Shown here: piece after piece, positions 22,201 to 31,500 of the stretch
How positions within the stretch are numbered: position 1 is the stretch's first letter
Layout of the letters: each line of letters begins with the position of its first letter
Assembly: GCA_036365455.1 (NCBI GenBank)
Contig: JAWQUS010000002.1
Coordinates: 3,782,001-3,846,000, forward strand
DNA length: 64,000 bases
Reading direction: 5' to 3'
Source of the DNA: Macrosoma leucophasiata
Taxonomy: Eukaryota; Arthropoda; Insecta; Lepidoptera; Hedylidae
The notes under the pieces: model-generated
The model's database searches: none
Told to the model about the DNA's origin: nothing
What the model saw: the letters and a program-made list of their open reading frames with translations, nothing else
Position numbers and translations under genes: made by a program

Positions 22201-23972
22201 ATGACGCGCAGCTTGACCGCCAGCGTTCTTTTTACCTGGCGCGACCTATAATTTCTATTATTTGTTGTTATAGTGGCAACGGAAATACATAACTTGTGTA
22301 AATTTCAGCTTTCTTGCTATAACGGCATACGACACGATATTAAATGAATTTCACATAAAATATAGAGGTAACTGCCTCGGTAGCCTAGTGGTAGCAGGCC
22401 ACTACTACTACGCTGAGGTCCTGGGTTCGATTATCGTGTCGTGGGTTAGCAGAGATAATGGTGTAAAGTCCTTTATCGTTGGTTCTATTGAGATTTTTCA
22501 ATTTTTTGGAAATTTCCCAATACCTCGAAGTTTGGTAAACTGCCCGGAGATGCCAACAGGCTCGCCACCTGTTACATGGGCCAAAACGTTATCGGCGAAT
22601 CGTGGGTATGTATGCTTGAATGCATGCATTTACCTCTGCCTACCCCTTCGGGGATTACAGGCGTGAAGTTACGTTTTATATAGAGGTAAGTAACCCCTTT
22701 ACGTGAAAAAGTATGCAGTTCACATGGATGTTAAATGATGACTGCAGTCTATAGACATCTACACAAGAACCCGAGGTCAAAATGCAGATGTGTTGCCATC
22801 CCTGAGACTTTGAGAGAGAACCAAATAATGGCAGTGCTGAACACTAACATTTGACAAAAGATAGATTAGGTAATGAGGTAGAGCCTAAGCCCATGAGTCC
22901 CTACACTCGAACTCTACCTGCAGTAAAATTGAACTGTTGCACAAATCTACTTAGAAAATTAAAGAAAAAACGGAAAGAAAAATTTGACTTCGGGCAGGAA
23001 TTGAACCTGCGACCTCAGGATAACCAGTCCAGCCGCTTTACCACTAAGCTACCGAAGTCCCGCACTGATGCGTCAAATTTAGCTTTCCCTTTTTGATTTT
23101 TAACCGATTTAGGGTCGGTGAACGACATCCATTGATAACTAGTTAATAGCTATACAACCGATATGATAGACTTTGCAGTTTATAGAATATCGTTAAGATG
23201 TCGCTGTTCCCTTAATAATTGTACTATTTATTTTTCGCAATAAGACATGCGAGTGAACTTTAGAAATTAAAGAACAATTTTTCTTTCCGTTTTTATTTTT
23301 TACTTTTTACTGGTGGTAGAGCTCCAGTGACGGAGCTCGCGGGCGTAGGCACCACCGCATTACCTAATATACTTGACGCTAAATGGTAGTGTTCAGCACT
23401 ATCGTGTTGGTAATGTACGGCCCTGTAATTTCCGGCACAGAGGCGTAACACCTTAGGCCTCAGGAGTGGTAACGCATCTGCATTTTGACCTTAGTCTTTG
23501 TGTGGGTGTCTATAGGCTGCAGTCATCACTTAACATCAACGTGAACTGCATGCTTGTTTACCACTTCCATTACATTAAAAAAAAAAAAATGTGTTATTGC
23601 GAAAAATAAATAGTACAAATCTACTTAGAATGCTCGTTCGGGCAATACGGACATGTTTTTGCGTTTTTCATTGTATTTTAAATCAGCTTGTTCTTGATTT
23701 TAGATCACGCAGCAGGCACTAGCATTGATTGGGTCAAAGAAGCACTGGACGTTCCTTTGGTTTTCTGTTATGAGTTACGAGACCGCGGGCAGTATGGTTT
23801 CCTTCTACCTGAAGACCAAATCTTGCCGAATAATCAAGAGATTATGGATTCTGTACTGGAACTTATTCATCAAGCTAAGAGATTTGGTTATTTTAATGGC
23901 AGTCATAGTATAGAAGCTTCAATTTTAACAACGGTTTTTGTATTACTAAGTTGTTATATTATGAATAAATGA
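13225..23972 (+). CDS. Gene 2: carboxypeptidase A-type zinc metalloprotease zymogen with hydrophobic C-terminal tail (6 exons, 440 aa)
   Basis: Coding exons: 13225-13514, 16300-16690, 17909-17993, 18463-18665, 20721-20805 and 23704-23972 (TGA). Intron phases are 2,0,1,0,1 and the joined frame is open. The order is signal peptide (about 1-18), propeptide (to about 110) and M14 catalytic domain. Zinc ligands are His176 and Glu179 (LHAREW) and His300 (FHSY). Substrate and catalytic residues are Arg232, Asn247-Arg248 (DLNRNW), Tyr352 and Glu375 (CYELRD). Ile359 aligns with bovine CPA Ile255, which implies preference for hydrophobic or aromatic C-terminal residues. The family role is removal of single C-terminal residues from peptides in the gut lumen after tryptic activation. 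Unlike gene 3, the protein runs 26 residues beyond KRFGY, with an NGS followed by a hydrophobic stretch at about 425-438, a possible GPI or membrane anchor. The exon 4 donor is GTTGGT, weak but in the conserved position and phase. Introns hold many repeats. Confidence 0.92.
13527..14090. mobile_element. Fold-back/MITE with about 55-bp inverted arms
   Basis: The left arm (13527-13592) and right arm (14036-14090) are imperfect inverted copies, sharing GATATGCTGCAAACCTA in opposite orientation. The left arm starts about 12 bp after the exon 1 donor of gene 2. Confidence 0.7.
14215..14429 (+). pseudogene. LINE 3' end fragment with (ACAT)n tail
   Basis: One frame ends with MKVDEAREVCQDRDIWRS and then a stop. 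This resembles the last codons of an insect LINE ORF2, and a short ACAT microsatellite tail follows at 14408-14428. In gene 2 intron 1. Confidence 0.55.
14646..14798 (-). repeat. R1 fragment, old subfamily
   Basis: GACTGCAGCCTATAGACACT and the diagnostic older segment TGTCTCTGAGACAAGTTATT are present; the 5' half of R1 is missing. Confidence 0.6.
15545..15841 (-). repeat. R1 element, full length, young subfamily
   Basis: Complete from poly-T (complement of the tail) to CTCTACCACCAGTAA. In gene 2 intron 1. Confidence 0.85.
16916..17230 (+). mobile_element. SINE-A, full length
   Basis: The head CTGCCTCGGTAGCCTAGTGG, box-B-like GGTTCGATTCCCGGG and 3' end GGCGTGAAGTTACGTTTT are all present and close to consensus. 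Confidence 0.85.
17271..17413. mobile_element. 143-bp MITE, possibly PIF/Harbinger type
   Basis: Ends CCCTTATTCATAAACGTA and its inverted copy TACGTTTATGAATAAGGG, flanked by TTA on both sides. A near-identical copy is at 20206-20349. Confidence 0.7.
17553..17800 (-). repeat. R1 element with internal deletion
   Basis: About 50 bp are missing between GTAATGACTG and TTTTGCCATT; both ends are intact. In gene 2 intron 2, about 110 bp before exon 3. Confidence 0.8.
18148..18220. repeat. Partial copy of a 222-bp MITE-like element
   Basis: GGGCGGGACGTCGAAGTGTC through CATATTCTCTG matches the ends of the copies at 38.4-38.6 and 46.3-46.5 kb. Confidence 0.55.
18258..18356 (-). mobile_element. SINE-B head fragment
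   Basis: Carries the tRNA-like box B (GGTTCGATCCCGCACCGGG on the - strand) but little of the body. In gene 2 intron 3. Confidence 0.6.
18696..19004 (-). mobile_element. SINE-A, full length
   Basis: Reverse orientation in gene 2 intron 4, starting only 30 bp after the exon 4 donor. Head at 18940-19004. Confidence 0.8.
19195..19481 (+). repeat. R1 element, full length
   Basis: From ACTAGTGGTAGAGCTCC to CTTCCATTACATAAAA. A LINE fragment joins its poly-A end. Confidence 0.85.
19482..20003 (-). pseudogene. LINE 5' fragment: start of ORF2 with endonuclease N-terminus
   Basis: On the - strand the frame at 19467-19763 carries RRLDVLCVTETKRKG, the first motif of the APE-type endonuclease of LINEs (RTE-like). 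It is preceded by GC-rich sequence up to about 20003. The reverse transcriptase is absent. In gene 2 intron 4. Confidence 0.7.
20021..20355 (+). repeat. Composite repeat, copy B
   Basis: Matches 16739-17417 but lacks the SINE-A, so it approximates that SINE's pre-insertion state. It ends in the 143-bp MITE at 20206-20349, flanked by TTA. Confidence 0.7.
20353..20469 (+). repeat. R1 element, 5'-truncated with internal deletion
   Basis: Retains CTCAGGAGTGGTAACG, the GGCTGCAGTCATCACTTAAC segment and a poly-A tail. Confidence 0.7.
21081..21370. repeat. Fold-back repeat with about 88-bp arms
   Basis: The left arm (CTTGCGGATTTTCTCGCG ... CGACGTTTCGG) and right arm (AAAACGTCGGG ... AAAATCCGCAAG) are inverted copies. 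Related sequence occurs at 39285-39450 and one arm at 63085-63200. In gene 2 intron 5. Confidence 0.7.
22010..22249. mobile_element. 240-bp MITE
   Basis: Ends ATAGGTCGCGCCACGTAAAA and the inverted TTTTTACCTGGCGCGACCTA. TATA occurs at both outer edges, suggesting a TA-type target duplication. In gene 2 intron 5. Confidence 0.65.
22372..22680 (+). mobile_element. SINE-A with small deletions
   Basis: Head ACTGCCTCGGTAGCCTAGTG and 3' end GGCGTGAAGTTACGTTTT are intact. The box B region is altered (GGTTCGATTATCG). In gene 2 intron 5. Confidence 0.8.
22700..22927 (-). repeat. R1 element, old subfamily
   Basis: Contains GCAGTTCACATGGATGTTAA and TAGATTAGGTAATGAGGTAG, with a deletion in the centre. 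Confidence 0.65.
22945..23065 (-). mobile_element. SINE-C (tRNA-headed)
   Basis: On the - strand GACTTCGGTAGCTTAGTGGT starts a tRNA-like cloverleaf closing with CCTGCCCGAAGTC, then the CAAATTTTTCTTTCC tail shared with 40.4 and 40.7 kb. The shared tail marks it as a SINE, not a tRNA gene. Confidence 0.7.
23307..23589 (+). repeat. R1 element, full length, young subfamily
   Basis: Complete with poly-A tail. Flanked by a 24-bp inverted pair (TGTACTATTTATTTTTCGCA at 23221 and its complement near 23597). In gene 2 intron 5, 114 bp before exon 6. Confidence 0.85.
23964..23969 (+). terminator. AATAAA overlapping the end of gene 2
   Basis: The hexamer lies within the last codons (Asn-Lys) directly before the TGA. 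No better canonical signal is seen in the next 100 bp. Confidence 0.35.
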
Positions 23973-24748
23973 ACAATCAAATTTAGAACAACATTATCAT
24001 AAACCTTTTTTTTTTTTATTTTAAGACTAAATAATTACCTAAAGATGCCTGTAAGCTGTTTGTTATAAATTCTTTGTAGAATTATAGATGTTAAGTTTAT
24101 GTGCTTATTATTTTTTATTGATTTACATTTTTTTTTTATTAGTTACGTCAAGATTTATTGCCGTCAACAACTTAACGTTAGCTTTCTGTTTAACCGAGTT
24201 CAAAAAACGAGAAGGTTCTCAATTCGGCCGGTATATATATATATATATATATATATTTTTATGTATGTACGCGATTTTCGTTGAGATTTATTGACCGATT
24301 TACGTAATTCTGATAATGTTTGATGCGGAATAGTTTCGAATAGGTCCCATAAAAATTTGATTCAGATAGGCCCATCAGTTTTTATTTTATGAGTATTTTT
24401 ATACTTACTTTCACCTCAGACTAAAGGAATAAGAATAGACGGCGAGTTGTCATACAGTGCGTTGAATCCACTGACGTCCTAGATAGTCCTAATGCGCATG
24501 ACAACAAGATAACAACAAGTGACAATGACACATTTACTTATCGACGACACAACACAGCTTATTTACTCCTGCGTGGATATTTTTTTTTCATTGATTTCGT
24601 ATAGTCGTGTAATAATTTTGTATCGACACGCCTAAACAATTTAAATAAGGTATATAATTGTCACGAAGCTATAAGTATCGGATTTTACAAGGTTTACAGA
24701 TGTGAACATTAATCTAATTGGCAATGCAGCAATAAACTAAAAAATATC

Positions 24749-25195
24749 AAATAAATATAACTACGTTAAGAAAAACCGACTTCAAAACTGAAAAGTAAAA
24801 AATAATAAAGATTTAATTGTAATTATATACTACCTGTTATTTATACGTGCTATTTACTAATAGGTTTGAAGTCGGTGCCAAGCCTTAAACAAATAATTAT
24901 ATTTTAATCACTTAAATATAAATACGAGCAATTTAATACACTGAACAAAACGTAACCGGCGGCTCGTGGGTGTTTGCATTTATGCTTGAATTTATGCTTT
25001 TACCTCTGCCTACCCCTTCGGGGATTACAGGCGTGAAGTTACGTTTTAATACAATTTGGCTTGGCACCGACTTCAAACCTATTAGTAAATAGCACATATA
25101 AATAATAGGTAGTTTATAATTATAATTAAATCTTTATTATTTTTTACTTTTCAGTTTTGAAGTCGGTTTTTCTTAACGTAGTTATATTTATTTAA
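24749..25195. repeat. Large fold-back repeat between genes 2 and 3
   Basis: Arms of about 137 bp (24749-24885 and 25058-25195) are inverted copies, each containing the AACCGACTTCAAA motif and its complement. The loop holds a partial SINE-A. Confidence 0.8.
24945..25049 (+). mobile_element. SINE-A 3' fragment
   Basis: AACGTAACCGGCGGCTCGTG to GGCGTGAAGTTACGTTTT; the tRNA-like head is missing. Confidence 0.7.
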
Positions 25196-25420
25196 ATCAT
25201 ACAGATGGGTACTTATTACGTGCCTAAAAGCTCCTTCAAAATATGTGCAAGTGTCGACACAAGAATTTTGTAGGAGTTCCTAATTACGTATTATTTTCAT
25301 CATGTCCTAATTATAATTATTGGAAGTTCTACTCTCATATTTGTAATATGGAGTGTTTCAAATATTATCGTTGAGTGATTGTGCCGATATACACAGCAAA
25401 GATAATAAATTGAATCACCT

Positions 25421-25530
25421 TATCATTATAATCTTTATTAAAATTGACACATTTTACGACAAATTATTACGCGTACATACTTTAGATAATAACGTAGTTA
25501 TTTATTGATTTGATAACCATTATCCTGTTA
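25421..25530. promoter_or_regulatory. GATA-type motifs upstream of gene 3
   Basis: TTATC near 25422 and 25521, GATAAT near 25484 and GATAAC at 25512-25517 lie 70-180 bp before the ATG at 25599. Confidence 0.35.
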
Positions 25531-25598
25531 TTTCACCAGTTTAGGCAACGACGCCACGTGATGAATATCTTGTGGTCAAAACAATAGATTTACACGAA

Positions 25599-28500
25599 AT
25601 GTTCCGAATAATTTTTACTTCCGTTTTCATTGTATGTGTGCTTGGTGAGAAATTTAGATTTGATAATTATGTATTATATAGAATAACAACGGACACTGAT
25701 AATGTAAAGGTATTGAAAGAAATTCGAGATACTGATACAAGATTTGATTTTTGGAATGACTTTAGTCCAGTAGTAGGTTTTGTAAACGTCATGGTGAGCC
25801 CTGCTCATAAAAAGGCATTGGAAGATATACTAAATGAAAATGATATCAAATATTCTATTTCTTTGGAAAACGTGCAAGAGTAAGTACTTTATTCAAATTG
25901 TGATATAGTAAGGTAAAAATTAAAGTAACATTTTAAAACTATGTTTAAATTAAACACTTTAGTACTTAAATTATAAATGCATTTAACTGTACGCAAACTA
26001 ATAATGTCGCAAAATTTAATTTATCTACAACATAGTTCTTTTTATTGCACATATAACAAATACTTAAATAACAATACATATTTTGATTTTACATTTAATT
26101 TATATAATAATCATACTGACTTCAACAGTGCCATCGACAAAGAAAAAACAAGTAAATACACTAGAAGCAACACTAGAAGTATGCAATGGAATGCATATTA
26201 CACTATGGACGATATCAACGCTTGGCTTGATGATATGGTAGCAAGGTACTCAAACGTCGCCAGTATTGTCATCGGAGGACAGTCATACGAAGGAAGAGAG
26301 ATTAGAGGTATCAAAATATCACACGGTCCTGGTAGAAAAGCAATTGTATTTGAAGGAGGACTTCACTCCAGGGAGTGGATAACAGTTACATGTTCTTGCT
26401 ATGTCATCAATGAGTTACTAACGAATGATGACCCAGAAACCAGAGCTGCTGCTCAGGATTACGATTGGTACATCTTTCCTGTTACAAACCCTGATGGCTA
26501 TATTTGGAGCCACGAGTCGGTAATTATTAATTATTTATTGATTTTACTAATCCTTATGTATTTTGTTTATGATGATTGTGTTAAAGTACGAGAAATATCA
26601 AAAAAAAAAATTGACACGTGATTCTGTAAAAAAAGGTTTATGAATTGCGGCTATGAGTAGGAAAACATAAACAATATAATGAAACACGACAATACTAGAT
26701 TATAATGTGTTAGATTTATGTACAAATCTAGAATAATAAAATATAAAATTAATTAGGAATTCATAATACACCAATTTTTAATCATTATTGTCTAGACATA
26801 TTTAATATATTTTATATTATAATAACAAATTTATAAGCATAAAAAAGATAAACATAAAATATAAAACAGAAGCAGAAATTATCCCAAGACAACTATTATT
26901 CAATTTTACAATACAAAAATAAGTTCAAGAAGCTCTTCAAATATAAAAATCGACTCGATTCAAAATTATGTACATAACCATTACCACAAATTATAAACAA
27001 TGCCCTTGTTAATCTAGTTAGAAGCAGTTTACTTAATTTCGCAACTCTTGATAAACAGTATCTTTTTAGTTTTATCATTCATGTAATTGCTATCCAAATC
27101 CTTCACGTACATTTAATTCTACAATGCGCATTCCAATATCAAAATTTAATGCAAAATAATCGTTATTTCACACATCAATTAACATGGCATGTATCCATAT
27201 TCGAATTTTGATCGTATAAGCATATTTCTACTGATAGTAGAGATCCAGAAACGGAATCGCGTGGGTAGGCACCACCGCATTATCTAATATAATAATAATA
27301 ATAATGGCAACCCATTATACGTCCCACTGCTGGGCACGAGTCTCTCCCCTTTTTGGGGGGAGGCCTGGAGCTTACTCCAACCACGCTGCTCCAATGCGGA
27401 TTGGTGGAGGTGGGTGGGTTAGTGGCCAACCCGCTGTCGGATGTTTTCCAACCGCCCCATAAGGTCGCCGATAAGGTTTAACGACTGCTATCCATCGATA
27501 GCAACCGGGACCGACGGCTTAACGTGCCCTCCGAAGCACTGAAACGCGCATTTAATTTGCCACTAGCGGTCACCCATCACATTACCCGACCGTGCCCGTA
27601 GTGCTTAACCGACTAGATCGCTTACGATCTACACCAGCCGCTGGGCCATGCGCGCTTCACCTAATATACTTGCCGCTAAATGGTAGTCTTCATCGCTGTC
27701 GTGTCCCGGTCAGTTTTTAATGTGCCCTGTAATTTCGGGCATAGAGGCATAACACCTTAGGCCTCAGGCGTGGCAACGCATCTGAATTTTGACCCCTGGT
27801 TAACGTATGAGTGTCTATAGGCTACAGTTATCACTTAACATCAATGTAAACTGCATGCTTGTTGGCCACTTTTATTACAGAAAAAAAAAATACTCCAGCC
27901 AAAAGACGTCCAGATGTCCACTGCTTGACAAAGTCTATCCCAGAGACGCTCATAACAGTGTCGTGTGAATTAAGAGAGAATATGCCTTGCTAGGTAGGCG
28001 GATTGGTTTTCGCAATAGCGGTGGTTTTATCCCTGTTAACCTTATATATAATTTTATTTTAGTTTTAAACAAGTGATTAAATAACTAAATGAAATTGAAT
28101 AAATGTCGGTTTATCAAACTAGAGAGTTAATTCAGTAATTAAGGACCCAGATACTATGAGATAAAATTTAAGTAAGTCAAGTAAATTCATGGAAACGAAT
28201 AATACAATTCTTAATAAATTAATTAATTTATTTTTTTATGTTATGGAAGTGGCAAACAAGCATGCAGTTCACATTGATGTTAAGTGATGACTGCAGCCTA
28301 TAGACATCCACACAAAGACCAAGGTCAAAATGCAGATGCGTTGCCACTCCTGAGGCCTAAGGTGTTATGCCTCTGTGCCGGAAATTACAGGGCCGTACAT
28401 TACCACCTGACCGGAACACGATAGTGCTGAACACTACCATTTAGCGGCAAGTATATTAGGTAATGCGGTGGTGCCTACGCCCGCGAGCTCCGTCACTGGA

Positions 28501-31500
28501 GCCCTACCACTAGTAGAAAAATAATTTCCAACTAAATTGTCTAAAAAATAAATAACTACCAGAAATCGAATCCGTACCTGAGGTAGGTATCAGATAGTAA
28601 TGAGTGACTTTCTACTACGAAATCAGCAGAATGGAAAGAAATTAAATATAGTTTTTTCTTCTCTTATCCGCAATTGCTTATTATTGATAAGCTAAGTAAT
28701 AGTAACACATTTTTATTTCGTATTTTATTTTGTAATTTGCAAGCTTCAAGGTATCAGAAAATATTATACATTTTAAAATTACATTTATTAATGCTGTAAT
28801 AGGATCCTTTATAATATTACAGTTCAGAATGTGGCGAAAGAATAGACGACCAGTGGGAGCTTTCATTGGTGTGGATCTCAACAGAAATTGGAATAATAAT
28901 TGGTTAGGTACGTATATGTTGTTCAGCAACCTTAAAGTAATTGTTGATTAATTAATTATGATGATCGTAGCAACTGATTCACGTGAACATGATATAACGT
29001 ACAGCCCTATTGGAATCAATAGGGCTTTGTATGATTTGACTGCCATTGTTCAGTCGACTGACAACACTAGCAAAAGTCAGGATGACTTTCCCTAGTGCAG
29101 TTGATGTGACAACCCCACCGTTCGTACGTCAAATAAAACGTAACTTCACTCCTGTAATCCCCGAAGGGGTAGGCAGAGGTAAATGCATGCATTCAAGCAT
29201 ACATGCAAACACCCACGATTCGCCGGTTACGTTTTGGCCCATGTAATAGGTGGCGAGCCTGTTGACATCTCCGGGCACATTACCAAACTTTGAGGTACTG
29301 GGAAATTTCCAGAAAATGGAAAAATCCCAATAGAACCAGAGATAAAGGCTTTTTCACTATTATCTCTGATAACCCCCTACCTGGAATCGAACCCAGGACC
29401 TCAGCGTAGTAGTAGTGGCCTGCTACCACTAGGCTACCGAGGCAGTTACGTCAAATAGAATAACAAAAATATGGTAACGCCTATTAAACCTTGTTGTATA
29501 AACAATTATGTGCATCAACAGAACATGGTGCCAGCACAAATCCAGCAACCGACATTTACGCTGGTCCTGGGCCCTTCTCAGAAATCGAGACAAGGTCGTA
29601 TTCAAGATTTCTAATGTCCATTCAAGATCAGATAGAGATGTACCTCTCTGTCCACTCGTACACCCAACTGTTGCTGCTGCCGTTCGGAAACACTACGGAA
29701 CCATTGGCTAACTATCATGATGCGGTGAGTGATTTTTATAAAAAACTAACTGACCCGACGACGGTATAAAAAAAAAATGTCCCGAAAATCAGATTTTTTT
29801 TTTATGAGAATCATTAAAACCATTTAAGGATAAAAAGCGCGCATGGCCCAGCGGCTGGTGTAGATCGTAAGCGATCTGCTCGGTTAAGCACTACGGGCGC
29901 GGTCGTGTAGTGTGATGGGTGACCGCTAGTGGCAAATTAAATGCGCGTTTCCGTGCTTCGGAGGGCATGTTAAGCCGTTGGTCCCGGTTGCTATCGATGG
30001 ATAGCAGTCGTTAAACCTTGTCGGATACCTTATGGGCGGTTTGAAAACATCCGGCAGTGGGTTGGCCACTAACCCACCCACCTCCACCAATCCGCATTGG
30101 AGCAGCGTGGTGGAGTAAGCTCCAGGCCTCCCTCCCAAAAAAAGGGGAGAGACTCGTGCGCAGCAGTGGGACGTATAATGGGTTGCCATTATTTATTATT
30201 TATAAGGATAAAAATAAATAAAATAAAAAAAAACCGCCTACAAAAAATAAATTAAAAATACTAAAAATACTAAAAAGCGAAAAACAAAATTAATTATTTA
30301 ATTTCACTTTTTGGAAAAAAAACATGTAACTTATTCATTATAATAAGACAATTACTTTATTATGGGCTACGTACCTACCTACTCATAGGTTTGAAGTCGG
30401 TGCCAAGCTAATGTACGTTGTCCATATTAAAGTTATTTATTTATTTATTTATTTATTAAGTCTTTATTGTCACAATACACATACAATATTGTTACAAATG
30501 GCGAACTTAACGTTATAGTGTTATTATAATTATTAAGGTACGTGTTTTTTATATAATTGAGTCGTTTTTTGAAGTCGGTTAGTTAATTCTGTATTTCTGT
30601 TCTGTAGTTCTTCATTATGAAATTTTGTGTGTATACCAAATATACACACCAAATTTCATAATGATCGGTTTAGCCGTTTTGGAGGAGTATTGTTACAAAC
30701 ACTGTGACACGAAAATTTTATATATTAGAAAGGAGATTGGAAACTGTGTAACTTAGGCGAAACGTTACACATACAAAATTTAAAGCAAATAAATATATAA
30801 AAAAATAGTACGTGGAATTGCAATCGTCTTGTCACTCTTCGAAGCCTTCCCGCTACTCCGTCCGCGTGAGAATTTATGAATGTTCAGTACTACCCGGACG
30901 AAGTCGAGGGCGCAGCTTGTATAATAGTAGCCTAAGTTACTCCTTATTACATCAGCTATCTGGCAGTGAAAGTCCCGTCAAAATCGGTCCAGCCGTTCCC
31001 AAGATGAGCCGGAACAAACAGACAGACAGACAGACAAAAATTATAAAAAATGCTGTTTTGGTGTATGTACCGTGTATAGACACATATGCATTTAGTAAAA
31101 AGCGCTTATTTTAATATTACAAACAGACACTCCAATTTTATTTATTTGTATTGATACATACTCGTAAAAGCAGACATTAGCCTAACTAATGATTGTTTTC
31201 AGATCAATATTGGAAGGCGAGCAATGGGCGCTCTCTCCGTCAGATACGGTACTCAATATGTCACTGGGAATGTTGCTGAGGCTATATGTGAGTAGATATA
31301 TATATATTTAACTGCACAGCCTGTTAGTCTAAGATCCGAATCTAGGTCGACCATTACCTATCTGTTTTTCGAGTGAAACGTTGTTTCTTTTTATCAAATT
31401 TCATACTTAAACAAACATAATTTGCCTTGCATCTATAGCCTATCAAAATATAATCATAAAATTTAAAAAAAATGCAATTTTAACCCACCCATTTGTAAGC

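Noticed and set aside
22980..23060. Possible functional tRNA gene on the - strand
   Set aside because: The cloverleaf-like sequence continues into a T-rich tail shared with copies at 40.4 and 40.7 kb, and the anticodon stem pairs poorly. It is a SINE head.
24232..24256. TA run as a promoter element
   Set aside because: It is a simple (TA)n microsatellite downstream of gene 2 with no gene start near it.
25572..25598. Upstream GTG start for gene 3
   Set aside because: A nuclear eukaryotic gene is expected to use the ATG at 25599, which begins directly with the signal peptide.
29875..29935. 5S rRNA gene
   Set aside because: Only the internal part resembles 5S; the 5' and 3' thirds do not, and the segment is embedded in a dispersed SINE body.
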